Shown one piece after another: positions 1-10,602 of a stretch of DNA of 45,524 nucleotides (positions are counted from its first letter, which is position 1; each line of letters opens with the position of its first letter). The notes below the pieces were generated by a model. It had not been told where the DNA came from and made no database searches. It worked only from the letters and a program-made list of their open reading frames with translations. The position numbers were made by a program, and so were the translations under genes. Source of the stretch: Desulfotignum sp. (lineage in GTDB: Bacteria > Desulfobacterota > Desulfobacteria > Desulfobacterales > Desulfobacteraceae); the NCBI GenBank assembly GCA_011390615.1, contig JAABSB010000006.1, positions 1-45,524 on the forward strand. The letters are read 5' to 3'.

Positions 1-1
1 T

Positions 2-835
2 CATGGCTATATTGAAGCAACGGCGGAAAAACTTACGGGAAATGAGATCTATTTTGACATCCCTACGGTCACCGGGACCGAAAACATGATGATGGCTGCT
101 GTGCTGGCAAAGGGCAAAACCGTTCTCAGAAATGCAGCCCGTGAACCTGAAATTATCTGCCTGGCAGATGCCCTGGGCCGGATGGGGGCTAAAATATCCG
201 GGGCCGGCACACCCATCATTACCATTGAAGGGGTGGACCGCCTTGCACCGGCACAGGTCACCGTGATTCCGGACCGCATTGAAACAGGCACCTTTATGGT
301 GGCGGCCGCTGCCACCCGGGGAAATGTACTGATCAAAGGCTGTAACCCGGACCATATCGGTGGGATAATCAGTAAACTTCGGGCATCAGGTGCCGGCGTG
401 GAAATCAGCGAAGATCAGATTCGGGTCAGGGGGGCGGCGCAGGTCAAAAGTGTGGACATTAAAACCCTTCCCTATCCGGGATTTCCCACTGACATGCAGG
501 CCCAGTTCATGACATTGATGTGTATTGCAGACGGTACAAGTATTATCCATGAATCCATTTTTGAAAACCGGTTTATCCATGCCAATGAATTGATGCGCAT
601 GGGGGCTGATATCACCCTGTCCAGGGCAAACATTGCCATGGTCAGGGGGGTGCCGAAACTCCAGGCAGCACCGGTCATGGCTTCAGATCTGCGTGCCAGT
701 GCATCATTGGTAATCGCAGGGCTGATGGCCAGAGGCACCACCCTGATTTCCCGGGTATACCATATGGACCGGGGATATGAAGCCATTGAAAAAAAATTCT
801 GTGCCCTGGGAGCTGAGATGGTGCGCATCAAATAG
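2..835 (+). CDS. murA: UDP-N-acetylglucosamine 1-carboxyvinyltransferase, C-terminal part (5' end outside window)
   Basis: Frame is open from base 2 ([41 protein letters not shown]...), with MurA-like motifs [10 protein letters not shown] and [13 protein letters not shown]; stop at 833-835. Confidence 0.95.
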   Translation, partial: HGYIEATAEKLTGNEIYFDIPTVTGTENMMMAAVLAKGKTVLRNAAREPEIICLADALGRMGAKISGAGTPIITIEGVDRLAPAQVTVIPDRIETGTFMVAAAATRGNVLIKGCNPDHIGGIISKLRASGAGVEISEDQIRVRGAAQVKSVDIKTLPYPGFPTDMQAQFMTLMCIADGTSIIHESIFENRFIHANELMRMGADITLSRANIAMVRGVPKLQAAPVMASDLRASASLVIAGLMARGTTLISRVYHMDRGYEAIEKKFCALGAEMVRIK

Positions 836-864
836 GCTGAAACCATATATGCGGGCGAGGATAT

Positions 865-3318
865 GTGAAAGATCCGTCACATGCTCTGGTTCCACCCCTT
901 GTCCCTGTAATCCTGGCCATGATTACAGGGATCATGGCGGGAAATGTCGCTTCTCATGCCCATCTGTTACTGGCTGTTCTTTGCTTTGCTGTTCTGGCTG
1001 CCCTGTTTCTGGCAGGCTTTTTTTACAGGGGATGGCTTGTTTTCTGGATCTGTCTTCTGGCGGGCATCTGGTCCGGTTATCAGAGTTTTTACCTCCATTC
1101 TCCACGGCTTTTGCCTGGCCATGTGACCCATTTTTACAATGATCCCGACATCCGTGTTGTGGGCAGAATTGTTTCTTTTTCACGAAAATACCCCCATAAG
1201 ATCCGGGTGGTGCTGGACTGCAGGAAAATTGTTACAACACATTCCGACACAGACTCCCAGGCCGTTTCCGCCACAGGCCGCCTGTATCTTAATGTCTACG
1301 GAAAAACTGACCATTCCCTGAAGTTTCATGATCTTATCCAGTGCCCCGGCCCCATAAGGCCCATCCGGAATTTTGGAAACCCCGGTGCATTTGATTACCA
1401 GACATTTCTCAAACGCCAGGGCATCTTTGGTGCTGTCCACACAGGTGCAGATAAGATTGTCATGGTTTCTGAAGAAAAATCGTTTTTATTGTTCCGGTGG
1501 ATTCAGGCTTTGGAAAACATCAGGGACCGGTTTTACAATTTTGTCATGACCCGTCTTGATCACCGTGATCCAGCCCATGTTATGGCTGCCCTGGTTACCG
1601 GTATAAAACAGCAGATGCCCGCACAGATCAAAGACCTGTTCGCCCGGTCAGGGGCGTCCCATCTGCTTGCCATTTCAGGCCTTCATCTGGGAATTTTGTC
1701 CGTCATCTTTTATTATTTTTTTTATTGGATACTGTCATGTTTTCCACGGCTGCTGATTTCTGCAAAAGCCAGAAAAGCTGCCGGCATATTTACCCTTGTC
1801 CCTTTAGGTTTGTATGCTGTGTTTTGCGGGTTTTCTCCTTCCACACAGCGGGCTTTTATCATGATCAGCTTGTTTATGTTTTCTTTTCTGGGGGAAAAAC
1901 AAAGCCATCCTGTCAATACCCTGGCAGGGGCCGGTATTCTTATTCTGCTTGCTGATCCGGCTGGTTTGTTTTCCATCTCATTTCAATTGTCTTTTACAGC
2001 AGTGCTGTTCATCATTTCCGGCCTGGGGATTGTTGGAAAATACCAAAAACCCCATATCCCGAAGATTTTAAAATATCCCGCATCCATCTGCCTTGTGACA
2101 ATGCTGGCAGGTATTGGCACATTTCCGTTGATCGCCCGGTATTTCAACATGATCTCCATGGTTCAAATTCCGGCAAATCTGATACTGGTACCTTTAATCG
2201 GATTTGTCTGTCTCCCCCTTGGTCTGGTGAGCCTGCTGGTCTGGCCCTTTTTTCCCGGTGTTTCCTGTGTGCTTTTGGCCATGGCGGCAAAACTGGTTTC
2301 CTTGTGCCTCACATTTCTTGCCTGGCTGACTGAACTTCCCTTTGCCTGGTCCCATGTAACGTCTTTATCTGTGTATGATATGGTGGCCATTTATACGGCC
2401 ATGGGAGCAGGTTTTTGTTTGTTGTCTTTTAAAAGGACAAAACCGGTAATATTGGTGTGCACTGCCGCCATTACAATTGCTGGCGTATACGGGATACAGG
2501 CGGTGGCACGCCCAAAACTTCCCGGGCACATGGTCATCACAATACTGGATGTGGGTCAGGGAAATGCGGCCCTGATTCAGACCATTGAAGGGAAAAACAT
2601 GCTGGTGGACGGGGGCGGTTTTCCGGGATCCTCAGGCTTTGATACCGGCAGGCATGTGGTGGCCCCTTTTTTATGGCAGCAGCGCATCATGGCACTGGAT
2701 GCCGTCATACTCACCCACCCTGATTCAGATCACATGAACGGACTGGTATTTATCCTGGAAAATTTCAGGATCGGCACCCTGGTCACAAATGGAGACAAAA
2801 GCACCCATGACGCTTTTACCCGTATCATGACGGCCTGTGCGCGCAGACAGATTCCGGTTTTTGTTCCCAACTGCGAAAAAAAACAAATCCTGTATGACAA
2901 AACAGTGCTAGCATTTTTCCAGTGTGCATCTGTTCGTCCCGGATTGGATCCCAATGATAATTCTCTGGTCTTCAGGCTGAAACTGCAGGATTTTTCCATG
3001 CTTTTTCCAGGAGATATCATGAAAACAAGGGAATACTTACTGGCACAGGTGGTACATAAAAATCTTGTGTCCCGCATTCTGCTGGCCCCCCACCACGGCA
3101 GCAATACCTCTTCCACCAAGTTTTTCCTTGATAAAATTAACCCTGAAAGTGTAATAGTATCCTGCGGGTTTAATAACCGCTACAAATTTCCCCATCCAGA
3201 TGTTCTGGCGCGTTACCGGCAAAGGGGTATTCAGGTTTTCAGAACCGATACCCAGGGTGCGGTTACCATTATATCTTCTGGTAAAGGGTATACAATTGCG
3301 ACCCATAAAGGCGGGTGA
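865..3318 (+). CDS. comEC: ComEC/Rec2-family DNA internalization protein (competence domain plus C-terminal metallo-beta-lactamase domain)
   Basis: 817 aa; multi-TM with HLLAISGLHLGIL and FCGFSPSTQRAFIM motifs; C-terminal DVGQGNAALIQ...LTHPDSDHMNGL...LLAPHHGSNTSS. Confidence 0.93.
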   Translation: MKDPSHALVPPLVPVILAMITGIMAGNVASHAHLLLAVLCFAVLAALFLAGFFYRGWLVFWICLLAGIWSGYQSFYLHSPRLLPGHVTHFYNDPDIRVVGRIVSFSRKYPHKIRVVLDCRKIVTTHSDTDSQAVSATGRLYLNVYGKTDHSLKFHDLIQCPGPIRPIRNFGNPGAFDYQTFLKRQGIFGAVHTGADKIVMVSEEKSFLLFRWIQALENIRDRFYNFVMTRLDHRDPAHVMAALVTGIKQQMPAQIKDLFARSGASHLLAISGLHLGILSVIFYYFFYWILSCFPRLLISAKARKAAGIFTLVPLGLYAVFCGFSPSTQRAFIMISLFMFSFLGEKQSHPVNTLAGAGILILLADPAGLFSISFQLSFTAVLFIISGLGIVGKYQKPHIPKILKYPASICLVTMLAGIGTFPLIARYFNMISMVQIPANLILVPLIGFVCLPLGLVSLLVWPFFPGVSCVLLAMAAKLVSLCLTFLAWLTELPFAWSHVTSLSVYDMVAIYTAMGAGFCLLSFKRTKPVILVCTAAITIAGVYGIQAVARPKLPGHMVITILDVGQGNAALIQTIEGKNMLVDGGGFPGSSGFDTGRHVVAPFLWQQRIMALDAVILTHPDSDHMNGLVFILENFRIGTLVTNGDKSTHDAFTRIMTACARRQIPVFVPNCEKKQILYDKTVLAFFQCASVRPGLDPNDNSLVFRLKLQDFSMLFPGDIMKTREYLLAQVVHKNLVSRILLAPHHGSNTSSTKFFLDKINPESVIVSCGFNNRYKFPHPDVLARYRQRGIQVFRTDTQGAVTIISSGKGYTIATHKGG

Positions 3319-4145
3319 TCGTGTTTTATATTTATTTTTCCTATGTTCTGCTGTTGTCCGGACTGATTCTACTGGACTGTATGAGAAAAAAAAATCCCAG
3401 GTGGTGGGCAGCCATGGTATTGCTGGCACCAATCACCACCCCGTATGTGATCTTTAAATCCAGAAAGACCGCGGGCATGATTTTGTTCATGGTGTTTTTG
3501 ACCAGTTTTTCTGTGGTTGTGGGGGCTGAACTGTATATCTTGGCCCATGAAAAAGAAAAGAACAAATACGCCCACCTGCCTCCCATAACCACCCAGGTAA
3601 TCCTGCTGTGCAACAATCTCAAACAGAGCACAACCGATCTGGATGACGGTTTGGTACAGCTGGAAAATATGTCCAAAGTGGAATCCAGTCTTGAAAAACT
3701 GCAACAGACCATCGCGTTTATAAAATCTTTGCGCCTTACCCTGGCCCGAAACCAGGATGCCATTGACCGGCTGGTCAAACTTACCACAGATTACAAAGAT
3801 TATTTCATGAAAAAAGAACTGCACTGGATTTATCAGGTCCGCCAGTATTATACCAACCGCCACGTCATCCGTCACTTTCAAAGCCTTGAAACCTACCTGA
3901 ATGATTTTAACGCGCTGCTCACCTATGCCTATACCAATTTTTCACAGATTGCCGACCACAAAGATCCCGAAAGTCTGAGAAATTATGATGAATACTATTT
4001 TCGGTACCGCCGGGCAGTGGACCGTCACAATGCCTTTAATGTGCAGCGGATCGCGTTTCAGAACAATTATGTGAAAAAATACCCTGCCATCAAAGCGTAC
4101 CTGCCGGGTGAACGTCAGACAGAAACCTTCCGGTTATGGGAATAG
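3315..4145 (+). CDS. Hypothetical membrane-anchored protein with helical/coiled-coil C-terminal region
   Basis: 276 aa ORF overlapping the comEC stop by 4 bp; two hydrophobic N-terminal segments followed by a charged helical region; no family recognised. Confidence 0.7.
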   Translation: MIVFYIYFSYVLLLSGLILLDCMRKKNPRWWAAMVLLAPITTPYVIFKSRKTAGMILFMVFLTSFSVVVGAELYILAHEKEKNKYAHLPPITTQVILLCNNLKQSTTDLDDGLVQLENMSKVESSLEKLQQTIAFIKSLRLTLARNQDAIDRLVKLTTDYKDYFMKKELHWIYQVRQYYTNRHVIRHFQSLETYLNDFNALLTYAYTNFSQIADHKDPESLRNYDEYYFRYRRAVDRHNAFNVQRIAFQNNYVKKYPAIKAYLPGERQTETFRLWE

Positions 4146-7100
4146 CCTTTCTGTCTGAAATATTTGATAAATGGTACCACCAGCTTGTTTTTATTGCCGC
4201 CGGAAAGATCATAGGTGATACTGACAATGGGCACGCCGGTTTTTGCTTCTAGTTTGGCAGCCATGGCCTCTGTTACCAGTCCGGGACAGCAGAAGCCCGG
4301 GTTGGTCTGCACCAGAAGTGCCAGATCAGGATGTTCCCGGATGATATGGTGAATTTTTAACACATTGTCCATGGACTCGCCGGTATGTTCCGGCTGGATG
4401 CCGTATTGTTCCAGGATGTTTTCATAGGAGTTGGTGACAAGAAAATCTGATTCCTGCAGCACCGGTGCAAAATACTGGAAATATTTTTTTTCCATGGCCT
4501 GCATGGCGACCATCAGGGCTTTGTTTGAAATGAGGCTCAGGTATTTGCCCTCCTTGAACCATTTTTTAAAATAGGAGTTGGCAATAATTTTGATATATTT
4601 ATAGTAAGGGGTTATGATCACCTCTCCGCCGTTGGCTTCAATGTAATGCACCAGATCCTGGTTCATGATGTCATTGTCCCTGACATACAGATCCCCGAAA
4701 ATGGCCACCTTGGGCCGGGTACCGGAACCATCTGTTTTTATCCGGCTGAACAGAGGAATGGCCGCTGCAAGGGCATCCTGTTTGGAGCCATTGCCGGAAA
4801 ATGCCCTGCCGATGATCTCCAGTGCAGCGGCCAGTACCCTGTCTGTCTCACCTTTGTTTATTTCATAGGGGCGTATCTTGCATCCAATGCTTCTGAGAAG
4901 TCCGCCGAACATATAGGCAAAATAGGCATTGGTGGATGCCCTGAACGATATGTCAAACAATGACAACTCCCCGTGATAAATGCCTGATTTTTCGAATCCG
5001 TTTGCCTCCTGCTTGAATATATGCTGGATATGATAGGGATACATCCTGATGTTACAGGCGATATCAGAACGGTTGAGCCAGAGCAGGGTATTTTCCGGGT
5101 CCAGGCCATGTTTTTTCACCGTATGGATAAACCCTGCAGCCACGGCATTGAGGGGGAGGCACTGGCCGGTATTGGTCAGCAGACTTTTTTTCAGGGTTTC
5201 ACTGGTTTCTTCCATTAAAAAGGCCTGAAGTCCCTCGCTCTGAAAGGTGGATACGATCAGATGCCCGGTAAGGGCATCCCAGTTCGGAAAAATGATATTT
5301 TTTCCATCCAGGGAATCCACAAATCCAGGGGAAAAATCCAGGGGCCGGTGCCCGGATTTATCCCTGGCCTGATGGTGGTTGGTAAACGCCCCCACTGCCG
5401 CTTCAATCCGGGTTTCATACCCGGTACTGGAGTCATGTTCATCCAGTTCGAGTACCAGATAGGGTTTGTTGAAACCTGCCATGATCTGTTTGAAATATTC
5501 CACACCAAAAGCATCAGGAGAGCATTTGAAAGAGGTGATGTATACCGGATACAGATCATCTGTAAGGGCCGCTGCATAAGCGGCCTTCAGTATATGGGCG
5601 GCGTATTTCCAGTGGATCTCTTTCAACAAAGGACGAATGGGGGTAAAATCTATGTCTGATGTGTCCACCATATCCTGGAAATAGGTTTCAACCCCCATGT
5701 TTTCAAAGATCCGGGGAATACGGTGGTTCATGGTTTCAGACAGCACTGTATAGGGACGTCCCAGCAGCAGGGCCTTGATACCCGGCCGTGACTGCCCCCG
5801 GGATTTATACAGGGCTGACAGTTTTGTCTGGTTTTCTTTGCGAAATTCCACAGCCTTGTCCCAGGCTGTGTGGATATCAAAAAAAGAGAACAAAAAATCC
5901 GGAGAAATCTGTTTCAAAGACTGGTACAGCGCCATTTTGGTATGAAAACTGGTATACAGGTATTTAATGGTGGGCATGACCAGCCGCCGGCCATCACAAT
6001 GGTCCAGGCAGGCAATGATTGCAGGACTGAACTGGGTGTAATAACAATGCTGGCGCCTGACCCGTTTTTCATCGGTTTTTTCTTCAAAATAAAAGGGTAA
6101 AAACACATAATCCGCTTTTTCTAAAAGATGCGCCACATGGCCGTGCAGGGCAGTCACCGGTGCACAGAATTCCGCCCTGGCAATGGTTTTTCCCAAAGCC
6201 ACCGGCTGTTTCAGGTTCCGGCTGGCAATGGTTTTGATGCCCAGGTGTGAAAAAAAGTATTCCCAGAATTCCAGATCTTCGAACAGATGCAAGGCTGCGG
6301 GTATGCCGATGGTGAACCCATGCTTTTCAGCACGGGGGGCAATGGGCAGCAACTGCTGTTTGCGCATTTTTTTCAGATCATATGCATTTTTTTTGGGTAC
6401 CATTTTTTGGGTATCATAATCCCGGCCGCACAAAAACCCATAGGCATGGGGCCGGCCGTCCACATTTGCAATGGTGAGCTTGCAGTGGTTAGTGCATAGC
6501 TGGCACACTTCCTGGTGCACCGGAATATTTTTTTTCCACAGGCCAAATCCCCTGAACTGTGTTCGGCTGATGCATTTTTCACGGGCCAGCAGCGCCACGC
6601 CTAAAGCACCGGTCAGATGGCACAAACGGGATACATGGATCGGTTTTTGCAGCTTTTGTTCAAACGCCGCCACCAATGCCTTGTTTCTGGCCGTAGCCCC
6701 TTGGAAGAGAATACAGTCTCCGATCCTGCCCACATTTGCCACCTTGGTCAGATAGTTGTCTCTGACCGAATGGAGAACCGATGCCAGAATTTCATTTTTC
6801 TCATACCCTTCAGCAAAAAAATAGTTGATGTCCCGTTCCATGAAAACCGTACACCGGTCGCTGGACACCGGGGCCTTGACCCCTTCTGCACGTTCTGAAT
6901 ATTCAGAAAGCGGGCAGGACAGTTTTTCAGCCTGTTCTTCAATGAAACTGCCGGTACCGGCTGCACACACGGTATTCATAACTGAAGCGGTCACCCTGCC
7001 GTCCTTTACCAGGGTGAATTTGGCATCCTGTCCCCCGATTTCAATGATGGTATCCACATCTTTGTTTAAATTCACAGCGGCTGTGGCATGGGCCGTTATT

Positions 7101-8320
7101 TCATCAGGTTCGATATCCGCCCCGATAACCCTGCCGCTGATGCGCCGGCCGGAACCTGTGGTGCCGCATCCTTTGACACAAACCGCAAGACCTGCTTCCG
7201 CCATAAAGGTGTCCATGGCTTTGCATATTTTCTGGACCGCCTGGACCGGCCGTGATGCGGTTTTGGTATAGCACCCCACAATGGGGTCTCCGTTCTGATT
7301 TATCAATATGCTCTTGGTGGATGTGGACCCCACATCCAGCCCCAGATAGGTGCAGGAGAGATCCGCATGTGTCGGATCGGTGTAGATATCGGTTTCCACC
7401 CCGTCATGCACAACCTGTTTAAAGCTGTGAAAATCAGGATAATCCGACAGTGAAAGAGACAGTGCCGGGTACAGGTAGCTGTCTTTTTTCGGCAGGGTTT
7501 TGAAAAATGCATCAGCAGAACCAAAGCTTGCAGGGGCCGGTGTTTTTTCCTGCATTTGGTCCCACAGGCACAGGGCTGCACCGGCTGCACCATAAACATC
7601 GGCATGGACGTCAATGACCATGGAAATTTTGAGAAGGGATTCCAGATACCGGGTTACGGCCGCGTTTTTGGCAACCCCGCCGCAAAAAAGGATGGTACCC
7701 TGGATGTCATTGCCTGTAAAAAGGGTGTTGACAATATTTCTGGCCAGCCCGTAACATAACCCGTCACAGATCTGTTCAATGTTATACCCCTCCTGCTGGG
7801 CATGTATCAGATCGGTCTTGGCAAAAACCGCACACCTGGTGGCGATGTCAGGTCTTTTTTGCCGGTTTTTCAAGGCTTTTTCACTGATCTCACAAGACCC
7901 CTTCAAATTAAGCCGTCTGGCCTGTTGGTCCAGAAAACTGCCGGTGCCGGCGGCACAGGAGGTGTTGTGCCTGGTCCCGGTGTAATTGTTTTGTCCGTCA
8001 AACAGGCTCAGGGAAAATTTTTCTCCGCCCACATGCAGCAGGCCATCACAGCCATTTTTGTGAAATGCCCTGGCAGCCCTGATAACAGCAACCTGTTCAT
8101 CAAACCTTTCATGGGAAAAGACAAAAGAGGGAGTGGCATCGGTTACAGCCACGTACTGTACTTTTTTGACTGCATCATGGGACAACAGTGCGGACAGACA
8201 GGAGGTAACATCCCCCTGGTGAACAGCAGTGGCCTTGTGCATCAGATTTTTGTTGCAGTCAATGACAGCAATGCTCACAGACACGGATCCCACATCAATT
8301 CCTGCAATTGTATATGCCAT
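4115..8320 (-). CDS. Large acyl-CoA dehydratase activase-like protein (two ASKHA ATPase modules plus DUF2229/HgdB-like C-terminal region)
   Basis: 1401 aa; duplicated activase motifs (GIDVGSVSVSIAVID / GLDVGSTSTKSILI; NTSCAAGTGSFLDQQA / NTVCAAGTGSFIEEQA; GCGTTGSGRR), C-terminal NPGFCCPGLVTEAM. Confidence 0.88.
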   Translation of the reverse strand: MAYTIAGIDVGSVSVSIAVIDCNKNLMHKATAVHQGDVTSCLSALLSHDAVKKVQYVAVTDATPSFVFSHERFDEQVAVIRAARAFHKNGCDGLLHVGGEKFSLSLFDGQNNYTGTRHNTSCAAGTGSFLDQQARRLNLKGSCEISEKALKNRQKRPDIATRCAVFAKTDLIHAQQEGYNIEQICDGLCYGLARNIVNTLFTGNDIQGTILFCGGVAKNAAVTRYLESLLKISMVIDVHADVYGAAGAALCLWDQMQEKTPAPASFGSADAFFKTLPKKDSYLYPALSLSLSDYPDFHSFKQVVHDGVETDIYTDPTHADLSCTYLGLDVGSTSTKSILINQNGDPIVGCYTKTASRPVQAVQKICKAMDTFMAEAGLAVCVKGCGTTGSGRRISGRVIGADIEPDEITAHATAAVNLNKDVDTIIEIGGQDAKFTLVKDGRVTASVMNTVCAAGTGSFIEEQAEKLSCPLSEYSERAEGVKAPVSSDRCTVFMERDINYFFAEGYEKNEILASVLHSVRDNYLTKVANVGRIGDCILFQGATARNKALVAAFEQKLQKPIHVSRLCHLTGALGVALLAREKCISRTQFRGFGLWKKNIPVHQEVCQLCTNHCKLTIANVDGRPHAYGFLCGRDYDTQKMVPKKNAYDLKKMRKQQLLPIAPRAEKHGFTIGIPAALHLFEDLEFWEYFFSHLGIKTIASRNLKQPVALGKTIARAEFCAPVTALHGHVAHLLEKADYVFLPFYFEEKTDEKRVRRQHCYYTQFSPAIIACLDHCDGRRLVMPTIKYLYTSFHTKMALYQSLKQISPDFLFSFFDIHTAWDKAVEFRKENQTKLSALYKSRGQSRPGIKALLLGRPYTVLSETMNHRIPRIFENMGVETYFQDMVDTSDIDFTPIRPLLKEIHWKYAAHILKAAYAAALTDDLYPVYITSFKCSPDAFGVEYFKQIMAGFNKPYLVLELDEHDSSTGYETRIEAAVGAFTNHHQARDKSGHRPLDFSPGFVDSLDGKNIIFPNWDALTGHLIVSTFQSEGLQAFLMEETSETLKKSLLTNTGQCLPLNAVAAGFIHTVKKHGLDPENTLLWLNRSDIACNIRMYPYHIQHIFKQEANGFEKSGIYHGELSLFDISFRASTNAYFAYMFGGLLRSIGCKIRPYEINKGETDRVLAAALEIIGRAFSGNGSKQDALAAAIPLFSRIKTDGSGTRPKVAIFGDLYVRDNDIMNQDLVHYIEANGGEVIITPYYKYIKIIANSYFKKWFKEGKYLSLISNKALMVAMQAMEKKYFQYFAPVLQESDFLVTNSYENILEQYGIQPEHTGESMDNVLKIHHIIREHPDLALLVQTNPGFCCPGLVTEAMAAKLEAKTGVPIVSITYDLSGGNKNKLVVPFIKYFRQKGYSHNRKVSV

Positions 8321-8321
8321 T

Positions 8322-8795
8322 TTACAAAGCTTCCTTTACCTGGTTCCAGAATTCCTTAACCCCGTTCATCCAGCCGTCCAAAAACATTTTTTTGTGCTCT
8401 TTTTGTCCGTCGATGGTAAATTTGTCCACCCCGTAACTGCCCAGAATATTATTAAAATATGCGGACAGTCTTGTGTCCTGCACCAGGTCATACGTATCCT
8501 GCACATGCAGTACGTATAGCAGGTCTTCAAAATGGGCGGACTTTCCCCATCTTATGCCTTCGTTTCGTCCGAGCCTGTAAAACTGTTTGACCCAGGCCTG
8601 TTTTTCCTGTTGCAGCCGTTTTACAACCTCGGGCATATCAAATTCCTGGGAAAAGCGCTTCTGGAATTCTTCTTTTTTCTGGATGGCTTCTGTTACCGCA
8701 TCCTGAAACATTTTTGAAAAATTAAAAGAATCCCGCCATTGTGTGAGACGTTCGTGGAGCATGTCAGGTATGCTCAGGGTGATTTTCTGGGCCAT
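8322..8795 (-). CDS. Hypothetical protein with ribbon-helix-helix-like N-terminus
   Basis: 157 aa; starts MAQKITLSIPDMLHERLTQWRDSFNFSKMFQDAVTEAI; its stop is one base from the start of the activase ORF. Confidence 0.65.
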   Translation of the reverse strand: MAQKITLSIPDMLHERLTQWRDSFNFSKMFQDAVTEAIQKKEEFQKRFSQEFDMPEVVKRLQQEKQAWVKQFYRLGRNEGIRWGKSAHFEDLLYVLHVQDTYDLVQDTRLSAYFNNILGSYGVDKFTIDGQKEHKKMFLDGWMNGVKEFWNQVKEAL

Positions 8796-8949
8796 GGATT
8801 TTCCTTTACACCATACATCTAAGTTATGTATTATCCCTGAATTTTCACATAAACCGGCCTTTATACGTAACGGTTTTTACTGTACGTGTCAATCTGTTTG
8901 TCAACATATCTTGTGTTTCTTTTGTGAATCCGATATAAAACAACCCATT

Positions 8950-9741
8950 ATGATAACCGGTTATATTGAGGCCATAGGCAGTATTTTTACCAGGTTTGCT
9001 GGATCAGTGGGCAGATTTTTTCTGTTTTTTGTGTCAGGTGTAAACCAGATATTTTCCACGCCTGTTCAAACAGGTAAAATACTGGACCATATCTGGTTTA
9101 TCGGCGCCAAATCCGTTTTCGTCATTTTGCTCACCGGGCTGTTCACCGGTATGGTTTTAGGGCTTCAGGGATACTACACCCTGGTTACATTCGGATCTGA
9201 AGCAGCCCTGGGAACGGCGGTTTCTCTGACCCTGATCCGGGAACTGGGCCCTGTACTGGGCGCCATCATGGTCACTGCCAGGGCAGGTTCCGCCATGGCT
9301 GCTGAAATAGGGGTCATGCGCATGTCGGAGCAGATCGATGCCCTGTTCACCATGCAGATAGATCCTGTGCGCTTTGTGTTTACCCCCAGACTCCTGGCAG
9401 CAGTCTTAAGCTTTCCTTTGCTTACCGCACTCTTTGACATGGTGGGGATTTTCGGGGGATATCTGTCCGGATCTCTTTTTCTGGGGATAAATGAAGCCGT
9501 TTACATGGACAGGGTGATAAACAGTGTGAAACTTATTGATATCTGGGGGGGATTTTTCAAATCTCTGGTGTTTGCCGTTGTGGTGACCACCATATGCTGC
9601 TACCGGGGGTATTATTCCCATGTGAACCGCCAGGGCGCCTACGGGGCCAAAGCTGTGTCCCTGGCAACCACCAGTGCTGTGGTACAATCTTGTGTCTGTG
9701 TACTGATCTGTGACTATGTCATTACCTCTTTTCTGGTGTAA
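8950..9741 (+). CDS. mlaE: MlaE-family ABC transporter permease
   Basis: Track ORF 8743..9741 but the homologous part starts around MITGYIEAIGSIF (8950); contains MVLGLQGYYTLVTFGSE, LGPVLGAIMVTARAGSAMAAEIGVMRMSEQIDAL, typical of MlaE. Confidence 0.92.
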   Translation: MITGYIEAIGSIFTRFAGSVGRFFLFFVSGVNQIFSTPVQTGKILDHIWFIGAKSVFVILLTGLFTGMVLGLQGYYTLVTFGSEAALGTAVSLTLIRELGPVLGAIMVTARAGSAMAAEIGVMRMSEQIDALFTMQIDPVRFVFTPRLLAAVLSFPLLTALFDMVGIFGGYLSGSLFLGINEAVYMDRVINSVKLIDIWGGFFKSLVFAVVVTTICCYRGYYSHVNRQGAYGAKAVSLATTSAVVQSCVCVLICDYVITSFLV

Positions 9742-9744
9742 CCC

Positions 9745-10497
9745 ATGGCAGCCCATTTTATCCAATTTCAAGACATAAAAAAACAATTTGGTGCCCTGGA
9801 GGTGCTCAAGGGGGTAAACCTGTCCATAACCCAAGGGCAGGTTACCGTGGTTATCGGCAAAAGCGGAACAGGCAAATCCGTATTGCTCAAGCATATTGTG
9901 GGGCTGATCCACCAGGATTCCGGCCAGCTGCTGATCCAGGGGGAGCCTCTGGACCGGTTGTCCAAAGAAAAGCTTCGCCGGTTTAAAAACAAAACAAGCT
10001 ATATGTTCCAGGACAACGCCCTGTTTGACTTTCTCACCGTATTTGACAACATTGCACTGCCCCTGAAGGAAACATCAAAAATCGCAGATGCCGTATTGCA
10101 GCAAAAGGTGCATGCCCGCATGACACAGCTGGGTATTGACGGCATTGACCACAAATACCCATCGGAACTGTCCGGGGGAATGCGCAAGCGGGTGGCCCTG
10201 GCACGGGCACTTGTGACGGATCCGGAGGTTATACTGTTTGATGAGCCCACCACAGGCCTGGATCCCATACGCAAAAAAGATGTACATACCATGATAAAAG
10301 CATACCAGAAACAATTTGGATTTACCGCTGTGATTGTGAGCCATGATATCCCGCATATTTTTGATCTGGCCCAGCACATTGCCCTGCTGGATGACGGCAT
10401 CATCATTTTTGAAGGCTCACAGCAAGACTTGCTGCGCTCCGAGACCCCTGAGGTGCAGGCTTTTATACAGGGGAAAACCAGCATGGAGCATGAATGA
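9745..10497 (+). CDS. mlaF: MlaF-family ABC transporter ATP-binding protein
   Basis: 250 aa; Walker A GKSGTGKS, signature LSGGMRKRVALARAL, Walker B VILFDEPTTGLDP. Confidence 0.93.
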   Translation: MAAHFIQFQDIKKQFGALEVLKGVNLSITQGQVTVVIGKSGTGKSVLLKHIVGLIHQDSGQLLIQGEPLDRLSKEKLRRFKNKTSYMFQDNALFDFLTVFDNIALPLKETSKIADAVLQQKVHARMTQLGIDGIDHKYPSELSGGMRKRVALARALVTDPEVILFDEPTTGLDPIRKKDVHTMIKAYQKQFGFTAVIVSHDIPHIFDLAQHIALLDDGIIIFEGSQQDLLRSETPEVQAFIQGKTSMEHE

Positions 10498-10602
10498 TTC
10501 ACACAAAAGCCAACAGGGCTATAAAGGGCCAACAAACCTGCAGAATATGCAGCATTGGACAAAAAGGCATTATTTTTACCTATATTCTGGGGACCATATT
10601 GT

